From Rhizoctonia solani (Eukaryota; Basidiomycota; Agaricomycetes; Cantharellales; Ceratobasidiaceae), in NCBI RefSeq assembly GCF_016906535.1, contig NC_057376.1, positions 2,046,001 to 2,110,000 on the forward strand: DNA of 64,000 bases. Reading direction: 5' to 3'. Below the pieces are notes generated by a model. The model was given only the letters and a program-made list of their open reading frames with translations, was not told the DNA's origin and did not search any database. Positions within the stretch are counted from its first letter, which is position 1. Each line of letters starts with the position of its first letter. Of the stretch, positions 1 through 13,706 are shown one piece after another. Made by a program: the position numbers and the translations under genes.

Positions 1-2125
1 TCACGGCTGAAGCTGCATTGAAATTGAGGAGGAAGATTGATAAGCATCTTTTGCCGTTGATGATGATATGTAAGTCATTGCACCAGTATCTTGAAGGCGA
101 TCCATTAACGAAAGCCCTTGTAGTGTATTGGGTACAGTTTATGGACAAGACAACGCTTGGCAACAGTGCGATTTTGGGGATTCGGACTGACACACATCTG
201 GACGCAAACCAGTAGGTTCAGAATGCTGCCCTTCTTCAAAGTTATCTTACTCATGGTATTTCAGATAGTAAGACTTTGGCAGACCAAGCTGTGAAATTAT
301 GTTCCGTCTCATTTATTCATGATTTAGTAACTGGCTGGGAACCATATTCTATATCGCATATCTTGTCTTCGAACACCCGTGTGTTTTCGCCTAACCCTAC
401 TATATGATGCTCAAACTGACTCGGCTTCTTAGACAAAATTTAGCTCTTCAGCGATTCCCAGTTGGAAAATGGATGTCCATAAACATAACTGTTGGGGAAT
501 TGCTCTCACCCTTCATGCGGCGTGCAAAAGCTTTGGCGGGCTAATGGCATGTCGAATTATTCTTGGTGTATGCGAGGGTTCAATAACGGCCGGATTCATG
601 ATCACGACTAGCATGTTTTACACTCGTGCGGAGCAGAGTCTCCGAGTAGGGTATTGGTGTGAGTCCAATTATAGATATAGAGCTCGGACTGGTTCTAACA
701 GCGGTGTAAAGTTTTGATGAATGGTACTGCGCAGATTGTTTCGGGATTTCTCTCATTTGGAGTGCTTCATATTGAAACACACGGTTTCGCTCCATGGCAA
801 TGGTTCTTCATTATTACAGGGGTCATAACTCTGGGTACCGCCGCCGCATACTTCATGTGGTTTCCAGATTCGCCGGCCACCGCCTGGTTCCTCACCCCGA
901 AGAGCGTGCGATGGCAATCGAGAGAATCAAGGTGAATCAGACAGGGGTAGAGAACAAAGTTTGGAAAAAAGACCAGTGAGTAGAAATTGCTTTTGTGGTT
1001 ATTTTTGTCTCCTTATTGTTGTATATGTCCGCAAACAGGTTCGTAGAAGCGTTGACAGACTACAAGACCTGGTTGTTTGCTCTGTTCTCGTGCCTCGGAA
1101 CCATTCCAAATTCCTTAACAAATCAACGAAGGTACCTTTCCCACATTCGGATCGTCGTAGTTTCTAATATTTTTTAAAGCATAATTATAAACTCGTTTGG
1201 TTTTTCAACTCTTCAAACGACACTCTTGGCGTGCGTGGACGGCGTCGTCGAGAGTGAGCCGCTCATTCCGTCCTCTTGCATTCAAACCTGACCAAGTGAT
1301 AGTAATAACAATCTACACCGGAGTCCTGCTGGCTTCAAAGTGGAAAGACGGGCGCGGATATGTGGCTGCTCTGTACTTTGTGCCAAACATATTGGGTTCG
1401 GTCCTGATGAATAGTACGAGCCCTTGCACCTTCTTTCTTTCATCGTTCATTAATAACATTCCATAGCACTACCATGGTCAAACCAAATTGGTCTCCTATT
1501 CTCATTGTGGATCACTGGGGTCGGAACTACCGGGTTCGTACTTTCACTAGGATGGTTGACAGCTGTCGTCGCGGGGCATACAAAGAGGATCACGTAGGTC
1601 TCATACTGCTCGAGGTCAGAAGGGCAAAGCTCATCAATGGATCGGGATAGCGTTCAGGCCATTATGCTGTCCGCATATTGTGTGGGGAATCTCGTAGGTC
1701 CGCAGATGTGGCAGGAAAAGTATAAGCCTAGGTGCGTCCAAGAGTGACTATATGCGTCTATTCAGAAATTTATTCGAATTCAGGAACCGGATACCATGGG
1801 CTGGTGTGTTCGCTTCTAGCTTATCATCATTCGTACTAACCAAGATCCATAGTAATTACAATATGCTATGTCCTCTGCCCTATCACTCTTCTGAGCCTAC
1901 GCTTCCTTCTCGCGCGAGAAAACCAAAGACGAGATGCCGAGCCCAACGAGGACGACATGGGCGAGGTCTATATTGAAGAAGTTCTTGTAGATGGAACGAA
2001 AATCGAACGAAGGGTCGACAAGGTGCGTTTTATTTTCGTCACTCGACGGAAACGAGCTGATAATAAGGCAGGCTTTCCTCGACCTGACGGATATTCAAAA
2101 TCGGGAGTTCAGATATGTCCTTTGA
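1..2125 (+). CDS. DAL5-like MFS anion permease, 5'-truncated
   Basis: Plasma-membrane carrier of the major facilitator superfamily, anion:cation symporter branch (allantoate/nicotinate-type, like yeast Dal5). The start lies left of the window; the first visible residues, before an intron near base 70, are the family's RRKID-hhLLPLM segment, followed after the intron by FMDKTTLGNSAILGI. Exons can be joined through introns at about 70-124, 213-328, 380-434, 659-713, 1131-1177 and others. They give hydrophobic blocks such as WLGTIFYIAY, SFGFSTLQTTLLACV and LYFVPNILGSVL. The last exon ends in a charged tail with stop TGA at 2123-2125. The frame breaks once at about 488-493, where one T seems missing between INITV and WGIALTL. 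This is either an assembly error or an inactivating mutation. The family call is firm; the substrate is not known. Confidence 0.85.
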
Positions 2126-2528
2126 ATCATGTGAACGATTGTAAGTTCCATGAAATACACGAATGAAAAATTAGTTCCGTTTCATCTCGATCCTGCGGCT
2201 GTTCATTTCGATCGCTCTGTGAAACCGGACCTCAGCCACCGACCTAATTTACGTCATGCCACTCACATGACTTTGTTTTGCCTTACAAATTTACACAACT
2301 TACGCACACAAGACAAAAGATACAACACAAAAACGGGGGTTAATATAAATCAGGAGAGAAAAATGACAGAGAAAAGAGAGGGAAAAAAGGGAAAGCATAT
2401 TCGGATAACTTGAACCACCAGAGTGAAAAAAAAAGGAGAATTGCCAGTCCGTTGCTATTATACAGATAGAGGGACTAGCAACATGGTGTAATTCGTTCAA
2501 TAGAGGACGTACGAGAAAGAAGATGTAT

Positions 2529-3952
2529 TTAACTATCGACTTTCATAGGTTCTGCTCCACCGTTTGCCTGGACACCGTTTGCGGCTGGTTCGGGTTCGGC
2601 CGGTGCGTCCTTGTCCGATGCCTTTGAGCTCTTTGGTTTTCCACCATTGGTCGAATTGGTCCCCTTGCCCGAACTCGAAGCTACTTTCTCCTTGGTGTTG
2701 TTATTTGCCGAGGGCGATCCGTCTTCAGAAGTGGTGATAAGTTGTTGCCATTTGGCTACTAATGCTTGGGCCCGTTGACGGAAGTGATACTGCTCGTCCG
2801 CGGGGATGGTAGTCAACTGGATGATTTTACGCATCACTTTGCCGATTTTAGAATACTACAATACCGAGAGTTAGCGAATGCGGTCCTCATGAATTGTCCA
2901 ACATACCGAGAGATACTCGACGGTCATCTTGTCGTAGCTCTCCACCGTCTTGAACACCGTGTCCAGACCAGCCATTTCCTAAGACAAGAGAATGAGCCCA
3001 GCTTTTCCCAAGACAAGAGAATCAAACGTACATCGGGCTGGGGTGAAGTCTTGGTCAAAAACGCCCGTTGGAGCTTATGCCTCCACTCCTTGACCTTGGC
3101 CGCCTCGGGATCGTTGGCCATCGCCGCATCGTCGCCCTCGTCGTCTGCACCAGCGTTCCCAGCAGCCGAGGGCTGGGGAGCCACACTCTCCTTCTTGGCC
3201 CTCTTTGCCGGGCGCTCCTTCTCGACCTTGCTCGACGTGGGTTTCTCCGCCCTAGACGCCTTGTCCTCCTCGTCCTCACTCTCAATCTGCTCCGCACTCT
3301 TCTTGGTCTTTCGCTTGCCCTTGGCTCGCCCGACCTTGCTCTCCTTCTTTTCTGACGCCGCGGCCGTGTCCCGCTTACGTTTCTTGGGTTGACCTCGTCC
3401 TCGTCCTCGTCGTCCTCATTGTCCAGCTCGTCCACGTCGTCATTGACGCTGATCCCGGCTGCCTCATTGGCCCTCTCCCGCTCCGCCAGTGCGTCTTTTT
3501 CTTTCCGCCATTCGTGCGGGTCGTTGGCGATCTTGTATCCCTCGAGCAGGTCGCCCTTGCGCTTCGACGGCTCGGCTAGGTAGGCTTGTATTTCGTGAGG
3601 GAGGAGGCGCGAAACGTCTTTGGTCGGGAGCCAGGCACTATACGTAATTCGTGCGTCGTAATTCAGGACATGGACTCGGTATACGGAGCAAAACTCACTG
3701 GTCACCGACGGGGAAGAACCGCACGCAGTAAAACGTCACTTTTTTAGATACCGGTCGCTCCGACTTGACTTTGCTCGGAGCCTCATTGGGATCAATAATC
3801 TATAATAAAAATAAAAACATAAACCCAATGTAAATTTGTTTGTTTATCTGGGTACATACCTCGCCCGGCCACGGTGGGTATCCCTTGACTTTTCCAATCA
3901 CAACGTTGCCCACCTCGTACTTGACCTCGCTGTCCTTTTTGTCCTGTGCCAT
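2529..3952 (-). CDS. PWWP-domain chromatin protein with TFIIS-N/LEDGF-like C-terminal domain
   Basis: Predicted nuclear chromatin reader. The first exon begins at ATG 3950-3952 and encodes VGNVVIGKVKGYPPWPGE, the opening strands of a PWWP domain, with the domain continuing past an intron at about 3800-3865 (RFFPVGD). A helical segment, an acidic stretch and a basic KKRKRD nuclear-localisation-like stretch follow. A C-terminal helical bundle (EWRHKLQRAFL, then TVESYDKMTVEYLSYSKIGKVM) resembles the TFIIS N-terminal/LEDGF integrase-binding fold, and the tail is Ser/Lys-rich. This architecture is that of HDGF/LEDGF-type and fungal PWWP proteins that bind methylated H3K36 nucleosomes. One frame break lies at about 3384-3388, where CCC would need to be CCCC to join EDEV to PKKRKRD. 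It shares a 1.4-kb divergent upstream region with the Rieske gene. Confidence 0.8.
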
Positions 3953-5383
3953 GGTTTGATCCGCGGTGCGGTGCGATGGAAATGATGTTGTTTGGATGTG
4001 GGTGGTGGTGGGAGGGAAAGAGCAAAGGCGGAAACGTGATCAACTCGGTCGGCGCTTATCTCCGCCCCGACTAAAACTAACTCGAATTGTGCGGTCCGTG
4101 CGCACAAGCCCTTGCTTGTCCCCTCCCCTCTTGGGCTGGGCCTCATGTCGTCATAGGTGGGTGTTTGGTAAACGCTATTTATTGAATAGTACAGGTATAT
4201 ACATATATAAGTGTGCGTGTTATGAGGTGCTCGATCGTCGTCCAGCGAGCGGAGTGGTCCGTGAGAGTACCTTGTACCGGGTAGAGGGCACCCTGTCCCA
4301 TCCCATCCCATCCAGTGTCGGCAACGTGGGCGTAATCGTATCTTGATATACAAAATACATGCGGCTGGTTACTGTAAATCCTCGTGACTTGCCTACGGTA
4401 CAACCGGGAGTCTATCGCGACGATGCAACGTTGCGTGGGAGTTCGGGGCGTGGATCTCCCCCTTTGTTGGCCGACGATTTGCCGATGGAGGTTGGGCAAC
4501 GAGAAAGGAGTGTTTGTTGGCTGGGTGGGATGATGAGTACGGGTACGGAACCAATAGGCGCACCTGAATTAGCCTCGTCACATGCGTCGCTTAAACGGGA
4601 TTCCGAGCAGGGTGGTCGTTCCATAGGCAATGTATCAGGCAGGTCAGGGAAGTGTGTTGGAGCCATGCTCCTCGAGTTGATTCCAAGAGTACTAAGTTAA
4701 TCAGTCTTGGAATTAGTCTTGTCAAAAAAAATGTAAACGCACTTACGGTGGAAGCCCTTGCCCCCGTCAGTCCAGAAAGAGAAGGCCAGGTTGCGGAGGG
4801 ACCGATTAGTAAGCAGAGAAGCGATGGGCGGGCCGAACTGATGCGACGATCGTGTGAGAAATGCTATGAAAAGAAAGGGAATGGTAATGATAGGGGCGGG
4901 GTGTGCATAAGGGCAGGCTTCAGGTGCTCACGAAAAGGAATCCATTATAAAATCCAAATGGGAAAAAAGGGACCGAGAATGCAGGTAAAAGCAGAGTTTC
5001 TGGAATCGGTGCGAATTTGTAGTATCTGGAGGTAAGTATTAGGTACGCTCTAGAGAGTATATAGGCCCATAAGGTGATAGGATATTAATCGAGTGTGTGA
5101 TGCCGGGTAACAGCGGTGACGTCGGCTGCAATGATCATCTTGTCTATAGAAGCATCAGCAAAGAGCGGTCATACAGCGTACCTGGACCTCACGCCTGCCC
5201 TAAAACCGTGCTTATCGCCCCGGTAAACCTGACTCAAAACAACGCAGACAGCGACGAGACAAGAGAGGGGACAAGGGCAAGTTCAAGTCGAACGAAAGCG
5301 ACACGATTGGTGGGCGCTTATCACGTTACATTACCACTCCATTTTCTGCAATTCCCACCGACGACCACGCCCATCTCTCATCC
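3953..5383. other. Divergent intergenic region between PWWP gene and RIP1
   Basis: 1.4 kb without a supportable gene. It must hold the promoters of both flanking, divergently transcribed genes. A short tandem of CCCAT units occurs near 4297-4312. I see no RNA gene and no transposon ends. Confidence 0.5.
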
Positions 5384-6410
<1,027 letters not shown>

Positions 6411-6677
6411 TAGTGTCGTTTCCTTCCCTAGGTCCTGAATATAAACCCTGGTAAATCACGATTATCGTATTGGCTTCCGGGTTCTCCCGATCAGGCACCC
6501 GGCAAAAGGGGAAAAAAAGCCAAGAGTTGTATATCGATTAACAAAAAAAAGAAAGAAAAGGTCATGCTACAGCCAAATGAGATCAAGTCCAACATACAAC
6601 AAGTTTCATCAAATCACTAATTGGTATCTGTCCGTGTCGTACGTATCGTAGCCTCCCCGTTGTCTATGTCGATATTA

Positions 6678-9160
6678 TTACCGCCTGGGTAAACTGGGGA
6701 CCAACCGAATCCCACCCGTCGGTCCTTGGGGTGGTCCAAGCGTGCTCGTGCTCTGTCGATCCGTATCGTACCCAAATTCGCGACTGTCTCTTTCTCGTCC
6801 TGCTCCAACGAGGCTCATACTCTCCTCTCGATCCATTTCTCTATTCGGTGGATAATGTCGTTTCCCGCCAGACCTCGGAGGCGTCTCACCGCCATCGGGA
6901 GAACTCGACGAATGTTCGGGTAAAGAAGCAAGCGAATCTTGGCGCAGCGAGTACGGGTTATACCCGGGCTGAGTACGCGACATGTACCCTTGCTGTTGTT
7001 GGGACGCAAACGGATCGTCGTAAAGCGGCTGCTGTCTCGGACTCGCCGTTCGCTGGATGATATCGTCCAGCGGGAGATCCGGCTCTTGGCGATGATGGTC
7101 GTGGCCCTCTAGATCCCCTTCTCTAAACTGGATCGTCGTGCTCTTCTTGGGTATCGGATGATTCGCGTTGGAGTGCATCGATATCCTCTCGGCCGCATCT
7201 TCAGGCAAGGGAGGCACAGGATTATCAAACAACTGGTGTCGCTTCATATACGATACCGAAAGCGAAGGCAGCGTCTCCGTCTCGTCCCTCGACTCGGAAT
7301 GACCGTGTGTCGCGCGTCTGGACCGGATCGTCGCGCGGGTAGAGCTGGCAATACTTCGCGCACGGACAATACTCCCAATCGCGCCAAAGCTGCCGCGGAG
7401 GGCGTCGATGCCTGGCTCTTCGATACCTGTCGCGTCGCCCTTTTCGGCGTCGGATGTCGGGCGGTTGGCGGCCAGGAGGATGGTCGTTTTGCGGTCGAGC
7501 CCTGCGAGCGTCGTTGGGTCCACTTTGGACATTTGCAGGATGGTGATTCCTGCGCCTGTAGATGCATGAAGTTAGGAAACGATCCGCGGGTGAGAGGCAT
7601 GGACGAACAGATAACGAGGAAGCCCATGACCACTGTTATTATAGCTGTTGGCGTTGCAGCGAAACCTCGATAAAGAATCTGCTTGACTGTCAAAGGACCT
7701 CTGCTCGAGTGTGGATAATGGGTTACTTACGACGGACGTGACCAGCGTGCAGAATGTGAATATGACATAGTACGTAGGTGTGACTAACTCTCAAATTAGT
7801 ATCTGTTTGGCAAGGCCTGCTCGGGCATGAGACCCACCCATGGCAGTGTTGAACAACGCCAAGGCAACGTTTAGATAATACACCTCCGTCACTATTGCCT
7901 CATCAGAACAAGCCAGACGGGAACAAGAGGAGACCTTACGGAGTGTGATAATTACGAAAATGAGTAGGAAATAGATAAACCAATAAGTAAACTTTGAGGA
8001 TGGCGTTAGTTTTCCTGACTTTACAAGTCAAACGAGGATTCGTGCCTGGTTATCACCGCGAATACTTGTCACGATGCTTGCTCCCAGGCCTTGGGTACAG
8101 CTCACGGACAATCCACCAATCAAACTGCAGACAAGGATATACCAAATCATGTTCTTTTTCCCATATCTTGACACGCCGTCAGTGTGGTGTCAGAATTTAA
8201 TCGTGGACAACACTTACTTGGGCGCGACGAAGAAAATGATGACGATGGATGCGGCAATGATCACTCCGCCATACACCAAGAACCCAACTGATACAAAGAG
8301 CTTCTCAAACTCTCTGATTTGCCCGATGGTATTTTCTTTGGGACCATTGAGCGCAATGATGACTGAACCGACCTGGTGAAATGAATAAGTGGGGGTGTGG
8401 GAATGGAGAATATTGACGTACGATGCAAAGGAAACACCCGACCCAACCAAAGAATGTTAGTTTTTCGTTGAGGAAAAAGGAAGAAAGGATTGCGCAGATG
8501 ACAACGGAGAGCGCGCCTAATGGGGTCTGCAGGGTGAGGTGAGGCCGATGTGTGGAGTGGGAAGATGGGAGTAGGTATGACATACGACCACGATGGCTTC
8601 CACGAACGCGTAGGCTGGACACTGTTATCAGTACCAACGAGTGCGTGGAATAATGCAACATACCGGCAAAATTACATATTTCGCCCAAAATCATCATTAT
8701 CATGCCCGTCCACCATAGGCCCTAGGATCGTGGTACATATCAATAGGGGGGTCAAGGAGGCATGCTCTGGGCTATATACCGATTTTAGGTAGGCTACGCC
8801 TTCGCCCGCTTCGTGACCTTGCTGGCTCTGTATCAGACCTGAAATCGAGTTGAGGTGGCGCAGAAACGTAAAGTGAGTCTAAGATCCCGTACCTTTCTAG
8901 CTCGGCCCAATGACGATCAGCACATGTACGCGCCAAGGCACTATCCACTCACTTTTTTAAACACAAAACTGGCACCGATAAGTAAACCGGAGACCACCGC
9001 CAGAATGATTCCTAATCGAGCAACATCAGTCTCCTAATCAAGTCCAGTCTGGTCGCTACCCACCAACGACTTTAAACTGCGGCGGCATCGTAAGTTCCGC
9101 GCTCGTCCCTGTCGTGGTGGCTGAAGCCACCGCCGAACTTGTTGTACTATTGCTCTCCAT
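6678..9160 (-). CDS. NIPA-type magnesium transporter (DUF803 family)
   Basis: Multi-pass membrane protein of the NIPA family (drug/metabolite transporter fold), members of which carry Mg2+ and other divalent cations. Spliced from several exons starting at ATG 9158-9160. Visible family segments in order are GIILAVVSGLLIGASFVFKK, AGEGVAYLKS, LWWTGMIMMILGEICNF, TPLGALSVVICAILSSFFL, LTFFGWVGCFLCIVGSVII, PTAIITVVMGFLVICAGI and TILQMSKVDP. The C-terminal 280 residues form a long, polar, probably cytosolic tail rich in Ser, Gln and Pro, longer than in animal NIPAs but common in fungi. It is divergent from NOG1 across a 1.85-kb gap. Ion specificity cannot be read from the sequence. Confidence 0.88.
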
Positions 9161-11014
9161 CGTCGTTCAGAATCCGGTTCTGAGCCCGGGTATGGGTGGA
9201 GAGATATATTGTGTATGTGGTCGTGATTGCGAAATCGAAATCAGGACCTTATTCGGTGTGGATAGCGCCGGGGGCCGCAGTCCGTTTGCATAGCCTTGAT
9301 GACTAAGCTAGGAACTCTCGAACCACTTTCCCGTACACAAATCCGAGAACATCTCCTGCAAGTCGTCAATGCTATTCAAAACGGTACTTTACATACGGTG
9401 GCTTTCTGTAGCTAGCTAGAGGCATCGGTCGAGGCACTTAGATATTTAATGGTGTTCAGGCAAAGGTCTATGGTCCTAATTGACAAAATGATATGACACG
9501 TCTCGGCATTGTGAGTACGCGTATCGCAAGGGTTTGTTCGAGACAATCTGAAGACGTTTTACAATCCACACCATTCGGCTCCCGAAGCTCAGTAATTGGG
9601 TAAACTACTTCATGGTGATGTGCTTGGTACGAATACTAGAAGCAGCCCGCATTGATTTATGAGCATACATCCACCCATGACCATGGATCAAGCCAAATTC
9701 GATTGCCTCTTTTCAAATATAAATAAGAAACCTGACTCTATTCACTCACTATTCAACTTCAATGGTAGGTAATTTCACAAGAAGAAACGAGGTTCGAGGG
9801 TGTTGGGAGTTAGAAATACTGCTTTCGCCTATTATTTGGGTGCTCCGCACACTACCAGCTTTCAAATTTGTAGCCAGTGTTCTTCAACATCCTGAATGCG
9901 TGGCGAGGTTTTACTTTTTGAGCTGCCTTTGAGAAATGTTATCGTCTGACTTCTGGTGAAAACAACTAAGGCGACGGGTAACTCAATGTGTTCCAGCTTC
10001 TCGTAAACTGTTCGTCAAAGTGCCCTTCAATTCTTCTAACGACGAATAAAAAGTAATCGCAAAGCCAAATAACTTTGCCGCACCCTTAATGTGCAGAGCG
10101 TGCTCTTTATTTCCAATGAAAAGCTCGAACAGTGATCATCATGAGAATAAAAGGATAACCGTTTCGTCGGTCATTCGTATACCAACGTATCTCGCACGCT
10201 TCAACTTGGACGTAGCGTGAACTCCGCGAGTATAGGAAATCTGAATCCAAAAACTCAGAATCCACACCCAGATGTCACAGAGATGAGCTGAGGAAGCGGA
10301 CTTATGCCAAGAACCGCCGGACTTTGCCAACACTCCGCATATAAGATGTGGCTCTTGTGTCCACAAAACCCCCACTTTGGGGTTCCGCCGTAATTGTCAA
10401 GGGTGTTTGTATCGTAAGTATGGTCATGATATCTGAATGAGAAGACCGTAAGCTCGTGTGGTATGATTCCGAGCTAACATGCCTGTTAGTCACATGCGTC
10501 AGGTATAGCATACGCACTATTTCGATATCCTCGCTCCGATGCATACATGTCTTCAAGATCAAATATATGCCTATTCGACAAAGGTGTGTGAGAGATATCC
10601 ACCTGCAACCCTGAAATATGACAAAAGTCCATTTAATTTCAAGTGCGTGAGAAATACTCTCTTATTTCAAGCGTTCGCTGTAATGAATGCTAACAGATTG
10701 CAAGCGGTCATATACATAGGCCTAGAAGAAAGAATAATCCGTGTGTTGTGGTTAGATGTTGTAAATTTGATCATCAACCACGGAACTTGGCGCTAAGGAA
10801 ATTTTGAGAAACGCCCCGGTGCTGTCTGATCACCACCTTGGTCGTGCATATCTATTGCCCAAAAAGCGACCACAGGAACCTCTCCTTGAGGCAACCCAAT
10901 ATTTATATATCGGCCACGGGCCTTCCAGGGGCCTATTCCCAAATTTGACGATCCTAATAGCTTGACTTATTGAATTCATCGAATTGCTCAGCTACCACCC
11001 TTGGAGCTACAAAG
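9161..11014. other. Intergenic region upstream of NIPA and NOG1 genes
   Basis: 1.85 kb between two divergent genes. No open frame here has family-like content, and I see no terminal repeats or tRNA-like folds. Confidence 0.45.
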
Positions 11015-13393
11015 ATGGCGACAAAAGGACTCAAAGCAATCGCTCCGGTTCCAACGGCGAACGACTTTCTGGATATTATACTGAGTAAAACTCAGCGTAA
11101 GACCCCAACGGTAAGTTGGCACATTTGGTTCATTTGCCACATGGTAGAACATGGAAGACATGTTCTACACGTCCGAAAGGTTACAAAATATTAGTATATG
11201 AAGCTATTGTATTTCACGCTCTCTAAGAATGGATTGTTTGATCTATATGATTGGTGCTGACCTCGTTTCGAATAGGTCATCCATAAAAACTTTAAAATAA
11301 GTCGTATTCGGAATTTTTACATGCGGAAAGTCAAATTCACCCAAGATTCGTTCGATGAGAAGTTGGGAGCTATCTTGAATGAATTCCCGATACTTGACGT
11401 ACGCATTTTTTCTCTCGGTATAATTATACTCAAGTTGACACCTATAACCGACACACAGAATCTTCATCCATTCATGTCTTCGCTTCTCAACGTCCTATAT
11501 GACAAGAACCACTATAAACTCGCTCTTGGCCAACTTAATACTGCTCGACACCTTATCTCTCAAGTCGCAAAGGACTACGTCCGCCTCCTTAAATTCGGAG
11601 ACTCTCTATACAGGTGCAAACAGCTCAAAAGAGCGGCTTTGGGTCGTATGGCAACAATTATGCGTCGCCAAAAGGATCCATTGGCATATCTCGAGCAAGT
11701 CAGGCAGCATTTAGCGCGTTTACCAAGCATCGATCCAACCACGCGCACACTATTGGTCTGTGGATACCCGAATGTCGGCAAAAGCTCCTTCGTAAACAAG
11801 GTTACGCGAGCGGATGTCGACGTCCAGCCATATGCGTTCACTACAAAATCCTTGTTTGTCGGACATCTTGATTACAAGTACCTTCGATGGCAAGTCATCG
11901 ATACACCGGGAATTCTGGACCATCCACTCGAAGAGATGAATACGATCGAAATGCAGAGCGTTACCGCCATGGCTCATCTACGGAGTGCGATTCTCTACTT
12001 TATGGACCTCAGTGAACGATGTGGCTACACCATCGAGGCCCAAGTTAAACTCTTTCATTCTATCAAGCCTTTGTTTTCCGGAAAACCGGTTGTGGTCGTA
12101 ATCAACAAGATTGATGTTGTTCGACTAGATGACTTGAACGAGGAGCAGCGAGCTCTGGTCGATACCGTCATTACCCTTCCTGAAGTGAAGACAGTTCAAG
12201 TTAGCTGCTATACCGACGAGGGGGTCACTGAAGTCAAAACGACATCGTGTGATGCACTCCTTGCACACCGCGTGGAGTCCAAGCTCAGGGGTACCAAGAT
12301 TAATACAGTGGTCAACCGCATTCACGTCGCTGTGCCAACCAAACGCGATGACAAGGAGCGTAAGCCCTTCATTCCAGATGTAGTCAAGGAGAGGAAGAAA
12401 TATGATAAAGAAGACCCGGAGAGGATGAAGCTGGAGAAGGATTTGGAGGCAGAAGGTGGAGGAGCAGGTGTGTATAACATTGATATGAGAAGTAAGTTGC
12501 CCTTCACCTAGCTAGCATGAATAATGCTGAGGGACTGGCCGACGGTAAAACAGAAAACTGGATCCTTCAAGACGAATCATGGAAATACGATGTCATGCCA
12601 GAGATCTGGGAAGGCAGGAACGTCGCCGACTTCATCGATCCAGATATCGAAGCCAAACTTGCCGCCCTCGAAGCTGAAGAGGAGAAGCTCGAGGCAGAAG
12701 GCTTTTACGATAGCGAGGAAGAAATAGTAAGCAATGCAATTTTTCGGTGGGGAAATCATGCCAATTTACCGCAAACTAGTTTGACTCGGACGACGAGCGG
12801 GAGGCCGAAGAATTACTTAAAATGCAGAAAGCAAAACTTTCTCATCATGCCAAATCGAACTTTAAATCCCGGCCCATCATGCCCCGTACTGGCGCACACC
12901 GAACCATGAGTGGAATGGCTAAAGCTCTGACTGCCGCAGGCTATGACCCTAGTCGAATTGAAGAACGGGCCGCAATCCTGGCTAAGGCAGCGAGGGCCAA
13001 AGAGGCTATTGGGAAAAGGAAGCGCGATGAAGATATGGAAGTGGATTCAGATGGAGAGGGGCAAGATGTTTCGGATGGAATGGACATTGACGAAGGCGAG
13101 AGCCCGAAGAAAGTCAAGACCAACCTCGGCACTTCTAAGCGTGCCCCCAAGACCGATAGGCAATTTGCGGGTCTCAAGAACGCGGAACAAGCCGAGAAGG
13201 CAATCAAGTTGCGAAACCTGGGACAACGAGAGAGGAACATGCATGCAAGAGCCGGAGAAAGTGATCGTGCAATCAAGGTTAAGATGGTATGTAAATTGCA
13301 TCTCGTGGTTTGGTACAAGTATTTAAATTCAATCTACAGCCAAAACACTTGTATGCTGGTAAAAGGAAGGCGGGGAAGACTGATAGACGATGA
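11015..13393 (+). CDS. NOG1: Nucleolar GTP-binding protein 1, 60S ribosome biogenesis
   Basis: Essential nucleolar GTPase that associates with pre-60S particles. Six exons read through without a break: 11015-11110, 11276-11398, 11459-12491, 12554-12726, 12780-13286 and 13340-13393. The start gives [20 protein letters not shown], the usual NOG1 N-terminus, followed by [10 protein letters not shown]. GTPase motifs are G1 [10 protein letters not shown]3 DTPGILD, G4 NKID and G5-like VSCYTDEG. The NOGCT region ([20 protein letters not shown]) and a Lys-rich tail ending KAGKTDRR follow. The third intron (12492-12553) must be spliced to avoid a stop, and splicing yields [13 protein letters not shown]. 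Everything expected of a full-length functional protein is present. Confidence 0.96.
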
Positions 13394-13706
13394 TTTTGTA
13401 TTTCTTGCAATTTGTGTATTCAGGTGTTCTTTTTTATGGATGAATGCTTACTATTCTACAGAAACGTGATCAAGTATGACTATGTACTAGTGGTATGGCT
13501 ATTATTCTATGACTCTCCTTGAGCACAAATAGATCTGATAAAGCGGGGGGGGGACCCAATAAGTACCCAGTATTATCTCGCCTGAGCTGCGCCTTAAGAC
13601 CGTACAAACAAAAACAAAGATTGATTCATTTTCCTTTTCCTTTTTTAACTGAAAGAGAATAGATGTAGGATATAGAATTTGTCTAAACAGAGGGACGAAC
13701 ATCTAT

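Noticed and set aside
2766..3392. Long plus-strand open frame opposite the PWWP gene
   Set aside because: Low-complexity Ser/Leu-rich antisense of the Lys/Glu-rich and acidic coding region. The minus strand has the recognisable domains.
12492..12511. 20-nt intron in NOG1
   Set aside because: Too short. The acceptor at 12553 gives a 62-nt intron and a protein matching the family.
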